A DNA stretch of 61,388 nucleotides. It comes from Lachnospiraceae bacterium. GTDB taxonomy: Bacteria; Bacillota; Clostridia; Lachnospirales; Lachnospiraceae. The position numbers were made by a program, and so were the translations under genes. How positions within the stretch are numbered: position 1 is the first letter of the stretch; each line of letters starts with the position of its first letter. This document shows positions 7,778-17,406 of this stretch, piece after piece. The notes beneath the pieces are model-generated. The model did not search any database, was not told where the DNA came from, and saw only the letters and a list, made by a program, of their open reading frames with translations. The stretch lies in contig SVFB01000098.1 of the NCBI GenBank assembly GCA_015057085.1, forward strand, positions 1-61,388, given 5' to 3'.

Positions 7778-8911
7778 ATGAAACAGTCGCTAACACGCTA
7801 TTTATTATTGCAAAAAAGAATGCTGCGCCGTAAGAGCTATCTGGTGATGGTTCTTTCTGTTTTGCTGTTTATTGCTGCCTTAAAAGGCATTAGCATGCAG
7901 GATAGCGGAATGGCCACCGTGGTGATTTATGTGGAGGATGGTGCAGATGCCACCGCTGTTTCCTTTGCGGAGGGCTTTCACAATATGGAAGGGATTATTC
8001 TGTACGAATTTGTGGATTCAGAGGAAGCAGCCCTCTTGCGGGTGCAGGATGGTACTGCGGATGAGGCTTGGATGATTCCTGCTAATATGCAATCTCTCGT
8101 AGACGAATATTCGAATACAGGAAAGTTGGATACGCCAATTACGGTCTATGTTCGTGAGCAAAATGTGATTCATTATTTCTTAAAAGAAATCCTGCAAGCG
8201 CACTTTTTCCGCCATACCAGCGTCAATCTGTTAAACAGTTTTTCTCTTGAAAAGATCGGTATTTCCGGACTTGATCCAAACGAATATGTACCGGATGGAA
8301 ATCTGTTTCAATTATATAACATTGGTGAATCTGATGCTGTAGAACAGCTAAACTATAATCTAATGCCACTTCGGGGCTTTCTTGCCCTTTGGCTTTTGAT
8401 TTCTTCGATTGCTTCATCGATGTATTACATTTATGATTGCCGCAACGGACTCTTTATTTACTGGAATACCAAAAGTCCTTTTCTGCGGGAATTTCTATAT
8501 CATTTTTTAACGATTTTCGACTCGATGATCATTGCATTAATCGGACTTTGGGTAGGAGGTGTGTTCACAGACTGGCGCACAGAACTGGTTTCGGCATTCT
8601 TATATTGTATGATTTTGGTGCTTTTTGCCATGCTCTTAGAGAAAGTGATGAAAAGCGAGAAGGTGATTGGTGTCTTTACACCGGTGATGATTACATTCGC
8701 TGCAATCTTTTCTCCGGTCTTTGTGGATTTGAGATCCTATAAGATTTTACAGAATCTGGTTCCGTCATTCCACTATTTAAAAAGCAACTTCGATTGTTAT
8801 TATTATCGAGGCGCTTTTTTGTACATTCTTTGTTTACTTGCGATATTATCGTTTACGAAAGGAAGAGAATTCTATGCAATCTCAAAATATCAAAGAAGGG
8901 CTAAAAGATAG
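7778..8911 (+). CDS. ABC-2 type exporter permease, second subunit
   Basis: 377 aa, same architecture as its upstream neighbour: an N-terminal helix (SYLVMVLSVLLFIAALKG), a soluble extracytoplasmic part, and a C-terminal helical bundle from about residue 190. The 3' end overlaps the azlC start by 38 bp. Low similarity to the first permease suggests an old duplication. Substrate unknown. Confidence 0.76.
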   Translation: MKQSLTRYLLLQKRMLRRKSYLVMVLSVLLFIAALKGISMQDSGMATVVIYVEDGADATAVSFAEGFHNMEGIILYEFVDSEEAALLRVQDGTADEAWMIPANMQSLVDEYSNTGKLDTPITVYVREQNVIHYFLKEILQAHFFRHTSVNLLNSFSLEKIGISGLDPNEYVPDGNLFQLYNIGESDAVEQLNYNLMPLRGFLALWLLISSIASSMYYIYDCRNGLFIYWNTKSPFLREFLYHFLTIFDSMIIALIGLWVGGVFTDWRTELVSAFLYCMILVLFAMLLEKVMKSEKVIGVFTPVMITFAAIFSPVFVDLRSYKILQNLVPSFHYLKSNFDCYYYRGAFLYILCLLAILSFTKGREFYAISKYQRRAKR

Positions 8912-9575
8912 CATCCCTATCGCCATCGGATACTTTTCCGTCAGCTTTACTTTTGGAATTATGGCTGCCGGATTTGGGATTTCGCCTTGGATGGCGGGAA
9001 TCATCTCACTGTGTAATGTCACCAGCGCCGGCCAGTTTGCGGGAATCACTTTGCTCGCTTCAGGCGCTCCATATTTCGAATTGTTTCTCACACAACTAAT
9101 CATCAATCTGCGCTATGCTTTGATGTCTCTTACACTGACACAAAATCTCGCTTCGTCTGTCAAGACTCCGCAGCGACTTCTGATGTCCTATGGTATAACT
9201 GATGAAATCTTTGCAGTTGCTGTAACAAGAAAGAAACCTCTGACCCTTTCATATATGATTGGCTTGGAATGGTTTCCGATTTTCAGCTGGACCGTCGGCA
9301 CTGTTCTCGGCGCGATTGCAAACAATCTGCTTCCGGCATCCATTCAAAGTGCCCTGGGCATTGCCTTATACGCTATGTTTGTCGCCATCGTCTTACCGGT
9401 TGCGCGTGAAAGCAAAGGTGTCTGCTTTGTGGCTTTGATTGCATTGTGCTTAAGCTGTATCTTTTATTATGTGCCGGTACTGAATCGGATTTCTTCCGGT
9501 TTTTCGATTATTATCTGTACCTTGTTGGCTTCCGGAATCGGTGCACTTCAAATAACAGAGGAGAAAACAGCATGA
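8874..9575 (+). CDS. azlC: AzlC-family branched-chain amino acid exporter, large subunit
   Basis: 233 aa. The sequence SIPIAIGYFSVSFTFGIMAA and following helices match AzlC, the large subunit of the two-component AzlCD exporter known for leucine/isoleucine/valine and azaleucine efflux. An upstream in-frame ATG at 8838 exists, but ATG at 8874 is chosen: AAGGAAGAG lies 8 nt before it and the protein then begins as other AzlC proteins do. It overlaps the end of the ABC permease gene (38 bp) and the azlD start (ATGA), so it belongs to the exporter operon. Confidence 0.88.
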   Translation: MQSQNIKEGLKDSIPIAIGYFSVSFTFGIMAAGFGISPWMAGIISLCNVTSAGQFAGITLLASGAPYFELFLTQLIINLRYALMSLTLTQNLASSVKTPQRLLMSYGITDEIFAVAVTRKKPLTLSYMIGLEWFPIFSWTVGTVLGAIANNLLPASIQSALGIALYAMFVAIVLPVARESKGVCFVALIALCLSCIFYYVPVLNRISSGFSIIICTLLASGIGALQITEEKTA

Positions 9576-9871
9576 TTTATTTATATATTCTGATTATGGC
9601 AGTCACCACTTATCTGATTCGTATGCTGCCGCTGACATTATTTCAAAAAGAAATCAATCATCCGTATGTGAAACGGTTTTTGCATTATGTGCCTTATGCC
9701 TGCCTTACGGCCATGACGGTTCCTGCTATATTTTATTGCACCGCCAATCCCATCAGCGCAGCCGCCGGATTTGCAGTTGCGATCATCCTAGGATACAAAA
9801 AACAGAGCCTCCCTGTGGTGGCCCTGTTTGCTTGCGTTACTGTATTTCTCGTGGAACTTATACCACTTTAA
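9572..9871 (+). CDS. azlD: AzlD-family small exporter subunit
   Basis: 99 aa with three to four hydrophobic segments; [13 protein letters not shown] near the N-terminus is typical of AzlD. RBS GAGGAG, with ATG at 9572 overlapping the azlC stop. The last 14 bp overlap the chemoreceptor gene on the opposite strand, and no terminator hairpin is visible between these convergent genes. Confidence 0.87.
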   Translation: MIYLYILIMAVTTYLIRMLPLTLFQKEINHPYVKRFLHYVPYACLTAMTVPAIFYCTANPISAAAGFAVAIILGYKKQSLPVVALFACVTVFLVELIPL

Positions 9872-11660
9872 ATTTACTTGTGCTATCATCCAATGCTCTT
9901 GTAACATCTGCATTGTTGTCGATGGAAGATACGATTTCCTGCATCTCAGAAACAATATCCTGAGAATTTTCTGCAGACATGTTAATCGCATCAGTACTCT
10001 CATTGACAGATCCGATGATAGACTCGATCAAATCTACAATCTGATTGATGATTGTGCGAAGATCCTCTGCCTTAACAGCAAATCCATTACAGAAGTCATC
10101 CATTGTGGATGCTGTATTTTCGTACTTATCACCTGTCTCAACGAATGTATCATAATCTGTTAATACAGTAGAATTGATAAATTCCATTACCTCAAGTGCA
10201 TTCTGAGAAAGCTTCTTAACAGCTGATGTAACATCCTCGCTGATGACCTGAATGTTCTCTGCTGTCTGACGGCTGCTGTCTGCCAAAGCGCTGATTTCCT
10301 GAGCTACAACTGCAAATCCCTTTCCTGCTTCTCCTGCACGTGCAGCTTCGATGCTTGCATTTAATGCCAAGAGGTTGGTCTGGCTTGCAATATCCAAAAT
10401 ATCTTTTGTCAACTCGCTAATCTGAGATACTTTCTCACTATCCTTTACAGAAGCATCCAAAACGGTGCTAAGTTCATTCATCTTTCCGCTTGCTGCATCT
10501 TTCTTTTGCATTGCAAGTTCTTTGATTTCGTCAGCTTCTACCTTGATACCCTTTGCAGTATTCTCACCTTCTGCTGCTGCTTCGTTGATGCCTTCTGTTG
10601 CATCTTTTACTTCTTCAATCTTATTGGAGATAAAGTCTGCAGTCTCTGATACGCTCTGCATGCTTGCTGATAATTCCTCAAGTGCTGCTGAAGTATTGGT
10701 TACGCGATCATTTGCGTTATTTACTTCTCCTGACATCTTCAGTGCAGAATCATTTAATACGATGACACCGTTTTTCACTTCTTTAATAATAGACTGAAGT
10801 GTTGCAATGAAATCATTGATACCATTGATGATATATGCCATTTCTGTATGGCTCTTTGCACTGATTCTGGTCTGAAGATTTCCGTTTGCATTCTTGATAT
10901 CGATAATCATCTGATTCAGTTCGTTTGCTACCTTCTTCACTACCTTGATGATATTTCTGTAGCTGAGGAATGTATTCAATGCAATAATCAGAATAAATAC
11001 GACTGCTCCGATTAAAGCATATATCAAACCGGTCTTAACAGATGCATTCATTGTCTTTTGAATGTTGGTTACACCATTCTCGAGCATTGCATCGAAGGTT
11101 TCCTGTGCTTCATCAATGGAAGTACGTGATGCTGAAAACTCATCACCATTAATCACATCGATTGCTGTCTGTGTATCCTTGGACTCGATTGCTGCGATAA
11201 TCTGATCAAGCAAAGCTTCATATTCTTCGTATGCTGAAATAATTGCCTCACGATTCTCTACGCCACCCGGGATTGTCATATTTGCCATCAATTCAGTCAT
11301 CTCATCAAGACTTGCATTGATGCCGGATTTGCGTTCGTTCAATCCGCTTAACTTCTCTTCGATCATTGAATCCATGTTGCCATCCTGGTTCATGATTTGC
11401 AAAGAAATAATCAAATCTGCATATAAATCAACTGCTGACAAATCCTTTTTAATATCACCTTCGATATTCATCAAAGTGGCTGTTCTGCTAAATTTACCAT
11501 AAGCATCACTGGTTACGCTGCGAAGATTTGAAATAATGATTGCAACGACTGCCACAAACACAATCAGTGTAATAATGTTTAAGGACGCAATCTGAAATAA
11601 AATCTTTTGAAAAAATTTTGGTGGATTTAAGCGTCCGGTTTCCTCATTCTTTTTCTTCAT
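9858..11660 (-). CDS. Methyl-accepting chemotaxis protein
   Basis: 600 aa. An N-terminal membrane helix (about 28-50), a four-helix-bundle type periplasmic sensor, a second membrane helix (about 220-242), a HAMP-like linker, and a long coiled-coil signalling domain with the conserved hairpin tip [20 protein letters not shown] and [16 protein letters not shown]. It senses a ligand outside the cell and controls CheA. ATG at 11660 is preferred over an upstream start because GAGAGGT lies 7 nt before it. Ligand unknown; it is a single-gene unit next to the catabolic region. Confidence 0.93.
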   Translation of the reverse strand: MKKKNEETGRLNPPKFFQKILFQIASLNIITLIVFVAVVAIIISNLRSVTSDAYGKFSRTATLMNIEGDIKKDLSAVDLYADLIISLQIMNQDGNMDSMIEEKLSGLNERKSGINASLDEMTELMANMTIPGGVENREAIISAYEEYEALLDQIIAAIESKDTQTAIDVINGDEFSASRTSIDEAQETFDAMLENGVTNIQKTMNASVKTGLIYALIGAVVFILIIALNTFLSYRNIIKVVKKVANELNQMIIDIKNANGNLQTRISAKSHTEMAYIINGINDFIATLQSIIKEVKNGVIVLNDSALKMSGEVNNANDRVTNTSAALEELSASMQSVSETADFISNKIEEVKDATEGINEAAAEGENTAKGIKVEADEIKELAMQKKDAASGKMNELSTVLDASVKDSEKVSQISELTKDILDIASQTNLLALNASIEAARAGEAGKGFAVVAQEISALADSSRQTAENIQVISEDVTSAVKKLSQNALEVMEFINSTVLTDYDTFVETGDKYENTASTMDDFCNGFAVKAEDLRTIINQIVDLIESIIGSVNESTDAINMSAENSQDIVSEMQEIVSSIDNNADVTRALDDSTSKFKVV

Positions 11661-11791
11661 TTTCGCTACCTCTCTATTCCTTAGTCTTGCAGAGAAAAAT
11701 ACTCTGCAATACAATTTTATAAGAATATAGTACTAGTAGAAATTCCATTTTTTCCGTAGATTAAATCCAAATTGGAAATAATCAGTGTGAT

Positions 11792-12715
11792 TTATAACTT
11801 TTTTATACAACTTGAATCAATATGCTTTAAGTCAATTGATCCGGTATTTGCCATAGCGCCCTTTAATTCAGCCGTCATTTCCAATATCTTTTGTGTCATT
11901 GCATCCGGGCCTTCTTTCACCATAGAACCCAGCAATGCTCTTGCGGATAATATTCCATCTGCGCCCAGTGCCAATGCCTTAAATGCATCATATCCGTTAT
12001 TGATTCCACCATCTAATAGAATCATCATTTCATCACCTACGGCTTTTCTGATTTCAGGCAGCAAATACAATGGCGGGGTTGCGCAAGGGAATCGATTGTT
12101 ATGCCCGGATAATACAATTCCGGCCACATGCGCCTCCTTTGCAACCAGGGCATCTGATACGCTTAATACGCCTTTTAAAAAGAAGGGCAAATCACTCGCT
12201 TCATTAATTCTCTTCAAGTCTTCCAACGTTTTTGGTCCAAAGTCAAACATTGGATTATGATCAGGTTCGCCATATACCGAATACGAATGATCAATATCCA
12301 TCGCATAACCGATGGCTCCGTTTTCTGTTTCGAATTTCACTTCTTCTATCACATCTTCCACTTTACGAAGTGGCTTGATTACGCGAATAGAAGGAATCTT
12401 TTCTTTCAATACTTTTGTATGATTTTCTTTCCCGAAAAACGGAGCCCAATATACGCTGCCTGCCTCGTGGACTGCTCTTGCATAAGTCAGCTCCGGGCAT
12501 TCTCCCGGAACTGTCTTTAGGTTGCAAACGCCGGCCATAATCGGGGTATGAAATACATGCTCTCCGATGCAAAAGGATGTGTCCGGATAAATGGTTTTAC
12601 CGAGATAGCGATAAGAAATTGTCAAAGAATCTCTATATGCATCCGATAAATCATTGGAACTTTTCGCATGAATCACAATCGGTCCCTGATGCTTTTTTTC
12701 TATAAAAGTTTGCAT
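11792..12715 (-). CDS. FMN-dependent alpha-hydroxy-acid dehydrogenase/oxidase-like protein
   Basis: 307 aa. TIM-barrel flavoenzyme family (lactate/glycolate oxidase, LldD). Seen: the flavin strand PIMAGV, KGV with the FMN-contacting Lys, SGHNNRF in place of the usual SNHGGRQ (keeping catalytic His and Arg), LLDGGINNG and ALGADGILSARALL for FMN phosphate binding. It is shorter than the usual 350-380 aa at the N-terminus. ATG at 12715 has AGGAG 6 nt upstream, placed inside the end of the preceding esterase gene, making it the last gene of the ABC-importer operon. It probably acts on a 2-hydroxy acid released by the pathway; in an anaerobe the acceptor is unlikely to be oxygen. Confidence 0.8.
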   Translation of the reverse strand: MQTFIEKKHQGPIVIHAKSSNDLSDAYRDSLTISYRYLGKTIYPDTSFCIGEHVFHTPIMAGVCNLKTVPGECPELTYARAVHEAGSVYWAPFFGKENHTKVLKEKIPSIRVIKPLRKVEDVIEEVKFETENGAIGYAMDIDHSYSVYGEPDHNPMFDFGPKTLEDLKRINEASDLPFFLKGVLSVSDALVAKEAHVAGIVLSGHNNRFPCATPPLYLLPEIRKAVGDEMMILLDGGINNGYDAFKALALGADGILSARALLGSMVKEGPDAMTQKILEMTAELKGAMANTGSIDLKHIDSSCIKKL

Positions 12716-12716
12716 A

Positions 12717-14486
12717 CTATTCTCCTGTTTCATATCGTTCAATTACTTCGCCTGTCTTTCGATTTCTGGCAAATCTGCTCATAAAATTCCAGGAGAGAAT
12801 CGGCATCTGAGGGCTTGTAATATGAACCATCCGCTCAATGGAAGCAATTCGAAAATGATATTTTCCGTCTTTATTTTTCACATCTCCGATATAAACTTCG
12901 CGGCCACAGACAAACTGTAAATCTGTTGTGTCTGTTGGAACGCCTAACATGCGGGTGACATAATTATTGGATTTTCGTGCTGCTTTAATTTCATCATCGC
13001 TCTGCTGTTCACATCGCAGCGCCTTTAATCTACGCTTCCAAGCACACATATCCCATTGATACTCTTCCTGATTCATATCGCCCCAAGCAATTCTGCTCTC
13101 GCAATAACCATTAATATTCATCCATGGCATATCATAGTGAGATGCTTTTTCTACATCTTCTTCCGATAATAAGACCACTTCAGAAGTGTGATCAGGAAGC
13201 GGAATTCCATGCTCATTTCCCAAAGTCACACAGGCTGCTACCATATCCGGATGACGACGCGCAAATTCTCCGGCAAAATGTCCATTATGCGAATGTCCTG
13301 TTACATAGATGCGTTCCGGATCCAGCGAATATCGTTCACAGGCTTCCTCGATTAACGTTTCTGCAAAATCGTTATCATCTGCGGATTCCATTGCATAAAA
13401 CATAACAGCCATCTTGCCATCTGCCACAAGCGGAAAATACTCCGAAAAATATGAAATGGATGTCAAATCCAAATACGGATTAATCGGTGTCACTTCGTTA
13501 AAAATATGTACCAAAGGAAGCTTTTGCTCCGGGTGATTACGAATACTCTTTGGCAGGAATATAATCCAGCGTTCCCCATTGGTCTCATGCTCTTCAAATA
13601 ATATTCCACGTTCATCCCAATAGCGAATCAATTCTTTGTCGGTTCCGCTTTTGAAATGATATTCAAACCAAATCCCTTTCGATGCGATTCTTCCACACTC
13701 AGATGCCTTAAATTCCTCCATCGAATACAATGGATGACTGTACGCCCCTGATTGCAGTGATCTGACCACATTGCTACTGGTATTTGCCCATCTTCCCGTC
13801 ACATCTAAAATCTGATATGCACCCAACGTTTCTACACAGGAATCCGGATCTGTAATCTCATTTCCGGTTTCATCTACATATGTAAAATCCGGTATTTCTT
13901 TTAATGCTTTCCCGGCGCGATATACTGGTGTTACATCCATATAAACATGCGAAGGATTATAATGTAATACGGATGCCAACTCTGTATTCACGTTGATAAA
14001 TGTATTGAATTGATCCGGTCCATCGGATGCGACATAGAGCATAATCACATCGCCTTGCTCTTTTGCGGCTTCTGTATAATCGCGGTAATATTCCATCTCA
14101 TTCATCATCCAATTTGGATTGCTGTAATCACCATCATGAAGTACGATTACGACACGCGGATTTTTTAATGTTTTGTCTTTCAAAGCTTTTGGATACATGG
14201 CAAACCAACATATATTTGCCATCTCACCTTTGATAAATAAAACATTTTCTTTTTCCCATTCTTGAATAACATCTTCATATATATTGGCATGCACCTTAAA
14301 GAAATAAGTGCCGTCTGTTCTGGCACTGTAAATATCATATTCTGATTCTTTGCGCTTGTAGCTGCAAATATAATTGCTCAACCACAATCCCAAATTCCAG
14401 ATTTTGCTTTGGCGGTCTTTCCAAGTCTCCATATCCCACATTTGAGATCCGGGATAATTACAATATTCATTCTGCTGTGTTGTCAA
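12717..14486 (-). CDS. Large two-half alpha/beta-hydrolase (putative esterase), 589 aa
   Basis: The C-terminal half is a serine hydrolase of the PHB-depolymerase/feruloyl-esterase type: nucleophile S399 in VTGHSHNGH and a likely triad histidine H555 in HITSPQM, followed by LSWNFMSRFAR. The N-terminal half repeats the same strand pattern (WEKENVLF and VVIVLHDGD match WDERGILF and LPLVHIFNE) but has VYMDVTPV where the nucleophile elbow should be, so it is a catalytically dead copy. No signal peptide, hence cytoplasmic. TTG at 14486 is the start: GGAGGA lies 6 nt upstream and TTGA overlaps the preceding stop. A paralogue is at 23109-24785. Confidence 0.78.
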   Translation of the reverse strand: MTTQQNEYCNYPGSQMWDMETWKDRQSKIWNLGLWLSNYICSYKRKESEYDIYSARTDGTYFFKVHANIYEDVIQEWEKENVLFIKGEMANICWFAMYPKALKDKTLKNPRVVIVLHDGDYSNPNWMMNEMEYYRDYTEAAKEQGDVIMLYVASDGPDQFNTFINVNTELASVLHYNPSHVYMDVTPVYRAGKALKEIPDFTYVDETGNEITDPDSCVETLGAYQILDVTGRWANTSSNVVRSLQSGAYSHPLYSMEEFKASECGRIASKGIWFEYHFKSGTDKELIRYWDERGILFEEHETNGERWIIFLPKSIRNHPEQKLPLVHIFNEVTPINPYLDLTSISYFSEYFPLVADGKMAVMFYAMESADDNDFAETLIEEACERYSLDPERIYVTGHSHNGHFAGEFARRHPDMVAACVTLGNEHGIPLPDHTSEVVLLSEEDVEKASHYDMPWMNINGYCESRIAWGDMNQEEYQWDMCAWKRRLKALRCEQQSDDEIKAARKSNNYVTRMLGVPTDTTDLQFVCGREVYIGDVKNKDGKYHFRIASIERMVHITSPQMPILSWNFMSRFARNRKTGEVIERYETGE

Positions 14487-15502
14487 AACAAATCCTCCTC
14501 CCCGGGAAATAACATCTCTCCTTGTCTTCTGATTTCAGACATCACTTTCGCAACGGTCAAAGTCTTCTCGTGTGGAACCTGATCCGTTTCTTTCTTTCCA
14601 CTTCGAAATGCCTTCTCGATTGCAATCCATTCATGTTCATAGCCCGAAACAGGAGGCATCCCCTGGTTCACCAATTGCTCAGGAATCATAATCTCTTTGA
14701 TTTTGTCTCCTGTTGCATTATAGACAATACATTGACTCGGATTTGCCACAGCATTCATCCAAATCTTTCCCTTTGTTCCTATAATGGTCATCGTATCTAA
14801 ATGTTGATCCTTTACCCAGTCCATTGTCTGATGCACAAACACAGTCACTCCATTTTGATATTCCACTTGATAATGACTTCCCGCATCAACACCTGTTTCA
14901 AATTTACGAACATGCGCATGTACAGACTGGATATCCGTACCAAAATAATCAACCATTGCACCGATTGCATAAGGACCTTCGTCGAGAATGGAACCGCCTC
15001 CAAGATTGATATCCATAACACGAGGCAAAAAAGTGCTGTTATCCAGCTGTAAAATATCACCTCCTACCACTTCGCCAATGGTACCTTTTTTTATTTCATC
15101 CAGCACCAATTCACGAATCGGCAGAAAGGATGGCCATAGTGCTTCTGTGCAAAATACATCTTTTTCCTTTGCTGCTTCCACTATTTCTTTCGTCTCGCGA
15201 TAATTCATTGCGAAAGGTTTCTCACAGATGACACCCTTTCCTGCGTCAATTGCCTTTAAACATACTTCTTTGTGCAAGTGGTTCGGCACAGCCACATAGA
15301 CTACATCCACATAATCATCTTCCAGCATGTCTTCGAGGCTGCTATAAACCTTTTTCCATCCCCATTTCTCTGCAAATTCTGTTGCATCAAATCCCGGTGA
15401 TGTTGCACATCCATACATCACAATATCTTTGCTGTTAATCTGTCCGATAAAGCTAGAGCACCATGATGCGATTGTTCCTGTTCCATATACTCCAATATTC
15501 AT
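14483..15502 (-). CDS. Gfo/Idh/MocA-family NAD(P)-dependent oxidoreductase
   Basis: 339 aa. N-terminal Rossmann fold (MNIGVYGTGTIA), the family hallmark CEKPFAMN with the catalytic Lys near residue 93, and a C-terminal alpha/beta substrate domain (GGGSILDEGPYAIGAM). Members oxidise or reduce sugars, inositols, dihydrodiols and related polyols. ATG at 15502 has GGAGGT 4 nt upstream. It sits between a ChbG/YdjC-like gene and a large esterase gene in the importer operon, suggesting it processes a sugar or cyclic polyol moiety. The exact substrate is not visible. Confidence 0.85.
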   Translation of the reverse strand: MNIGVYGTGTIASWCSSFIGQINSKDIVMYGCATSPGFDATEFAEKWGWKKVYSSLEDMLEDDYVDVVYVAVPNHLHKEVCLKAIDAGKGVICEKPFAMNYRETKEIVEAAKEKDVFCTEALWPSFLPIRELVLDEIKKGTIGEVVGGDILQLDNSTFLPRVMDINLGGGSILDEGPYAIGAMVDYFGTDIQSVHAHVRKFETGVDAGSHYQVEYQNGVTVFVHQTMDWVKDQHLDTMTIIGTKGKIWMNAVANPSQCIVYNATGDKIKEIMIPEQLVNQGMPPVSGYEHEWIAIEKAFRSGKKETDQVPHEKTLTVAKVMSEIRRQGEMLFPGEEDLF

Positions 15503-15525
15503 AATGACCTCCGTTCCAGTCACAT

Positions 15526-16425
15526 TTATCTCATATACAAATCGCTTCCAATAAATTTCAAATGATTTTGATAATCATTTCTTCCGTAAAGCGCATCCGT
15601 AAAATTAATCAGTTCAATATCATTTTCTTTGACCCATTCGTGTAAACGGGCTGAGCATAAAGCTTCCACATCTTTTGTTCGAATAACTGTGAATCTGTTT
15701 CTTCTCGGGCCCTGGTCACCAAGCTGATACATATAATAATCCACATATCCCGGATGCCATGATTGCGTTACAACCTGAAACCCCCGGTCATACTTCTCGA
15801 AAGCTTTTCCTCTATCCTGCGCATAATAAAGATAAGGATCATAATCCCGCTCTTGTTCCGTAATAGAATCCGTCTGCACATCTTCATAGGCTTTTCCACC
15901 GTTTAATGTGTAAATTCCAAGCTTTTTGTATTTTTCCTGCGGATATATCATTTCAAAATCACGGCCTTCTTTTGTCACGAAATTGCGATGAATACCAAGG
16001 TCATCACATACCTTGATTGCAGCGCGTGAAAATGGTGTAGCATCTGTATAATCACCGGCGGTATCCGGAACACGACCAAGGATTCTTTCGCATCGTTCCA
16101 TTTGCGCATACATCTCTTTTAACAGCTGCTCTTCAGGAATATCCTGTGCCTGATGAATATCCTTTCTAAAATGGCCGGTTGAAGCATCATATAAATCCGG
16201 CACTTCTTCCGGATCTAATACAGGAGAACCCCAAAAATGGTCATGCCAGCCTACACTAATCCACGGTCTGTCATGAAGCATCTGTAATGCAGCTTCCGTT
16301 CCCGGGCATTCAAGCATTACATCAGCGGCTGTTACAAGCCCTTGATCGATACTTTCGAAGGCTCCAATATCATTTACTTGTGTATATCCAACATCATCTG
16401 CTCTGATGATCATTTTTCTGCTCAT
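15526..16425 (-). CDS. ChbG/YdjC-like carbohydrate deacetylase
   Basis: 299 aa. IIRADDVGYTQVND matches the N-terminal metal-binding Asp-Asp motif of the YdjC/ChbG family and GWHDHFWGSP the His-x-His strand. The family is metal dependent and includes chito-oligosaccharide deacetylases needed for chitobiose use. GGAGG lies 8 nt before ATG 16425. The gene lies directly behind the ABC ATPase genes in one operon, so it probably acts in the cytoplasm on the imported substrate. Activity on an acetylated or N-acetylated glycoconjugate is inference. Confidence 0.78.
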   Translation of the reverse strand: MSRKMIIRADDVGYTQVNDIGAFESIDQGLVTAADVMLECPGTEAALQMLHDRPWISVGWHDHFWGSPVLDPEEVPDLYDASTGHFRKDIHQAQDIPEEQLLKEMYAQMERCERILGRVPDTAGDYTDATPFSRAAIKVCDDLGIHRNFVTKEGRDFEMIYPQEKYKKLGIYTLNGGKAYEDVQTDSITEQERDYDPYLYYAQDRGKAFEKYDRGFQVVTQSWHPGYVDYYMYQLGDQGPRRNRFTVIRTKDVEALCSARLHEWVKENDIELINFTDALYGRNDYQNHLKFIGSDLYMR

Positions 16426-16443
16426 TATGTATTCCTCCAATTT

Positions 16444-17406
16444 CTACAGCCCGTTTATTTCTTTGACTCTACAGCATGCCACGAAATGATTCTCTCCAAC
16501 TTCCTGTAACTGCTGCGGCTTCATGCATTCTTCTGTTGCATACGGACAGCGACTTGCAAATCTGCAGCCCGGTTTAGGATTAATCGGTGAAGTAATTTCA
16601 CCTTTCAGTTGAATTCTTTGAATTGGTGCATGAATATCTACCGTAGGAATTGCAGACAACAAAGCCTTTGTATATGGATGCAATGGCTTTACAAACAATT
16701 CCTTGGATGGAGAAGTTTCGACCAATTGTCCCAGATACATAACAGCAATATCATGAGAAATATGACGTACCACTGAAAGGTCATGGGTTACAAACATATA
16801 TGTCAGACCTTCTGTTTCCTGCAAATCCATTAAAAGGTTCAACACCTGTGCCTGAATTGACACATCCAATGCAGATACCGGTTCATCGCATACAATGAAT
16901 TCCGGCTTTAACGCCAATGCACGGGCAATTCCTACTCGTTGCCGTCTTCCCCCATCCAACTCGTGTGGATAGGCCAAACGAAGGCGCTCATCAATTCCAC
17001 ATAAATCCATTAATCTGGATACTTCCTCATTTACCTGTGCTCTGGTATATTTTCCACAAAGCGCCAAGGGTTCTCTGATTGTAGCCTCAACCGTATATCG
17101 AGGATTCAGTGAAGAATAAGGATCCTGGAATACAATCTGCATATGCTCCTTTAACTGCTTTAACGCACGGCCTTTGACATGTGTCACATCTTGTCCGTTA
17201 AATAAAATCTCTCCTCCGGTGGACTCATGTTGATGGATAATGGTTCTTCCCAATGTGGATTTTCCACATCCGGATTCTCCAACCACGCCCATGGTCTTTC
17301 CTTTTTCGATTTTTAGACTAATGCCATCAACCGCATGCAATTTGCGATTTTTTCCGACATCAAAAATCTTTTGCAGATTCTTTACTTCTACACATACCTC
17401 AGACAT
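16444..17406 (-). CDS. Opp/Dpp-type ABC importer ATPase, DppF/OppF-like
   Basis: 320 aa. Walker A GESGCGKST, Walker B FIVCDEPVSALD, the switch His in VTHDLSV, and the C-terminal Cys-rich oligopeptide-permease extension (CRFASRCPYATEEC), which in this group can bind an iron-sulfur cluster. The signature motif reads LDGGRRQRV instead of LSGGQ, a variant common in clostridial OppF proteins. ATG 17406 is preferred (GGGGGTG upstream); it overlaps dppD-like gene by 8 bp. It pairs with the DppD-like ATPase to drive uptake of the ligand bound by the lipoprotein at 20347-22002. Confidence 0.9.
   Translation of the reverse strand: MSEVCVEVKNLQKIFDVGKNRKLHAVDGISLKIEKGKTMGVVGESGCGKSTLGRTIIHQHESTGGEILFNGQDVTHVKGRALKQLKEHMQIVFQDPYSSLNPRYTVEATIREPLALCGKYTRAQVNEEVSRLMDLCGIDERLRLAYPHELDGGRRQRVGIARALALKPEFIVCDEPVSALDVSIQAQVLNLLMDLQETEGLTYMFVTHDLSVVRHISHDIAVMYLGQLVETSPSKELFVKPLHPYTKALLSAIPTVDIHAPIQRIQLKGEITSPINPKPGCRFASRCPYATEECMKPQQLQEVGENHFVACCRVKEINGL

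Noticed and set aside
9858-9871. Bidirectional terminator between azlD and the chemoreceptor gene
   Set aside because: The coding ends overlap by 14 bp and no stable hairpin with T-run could be found.
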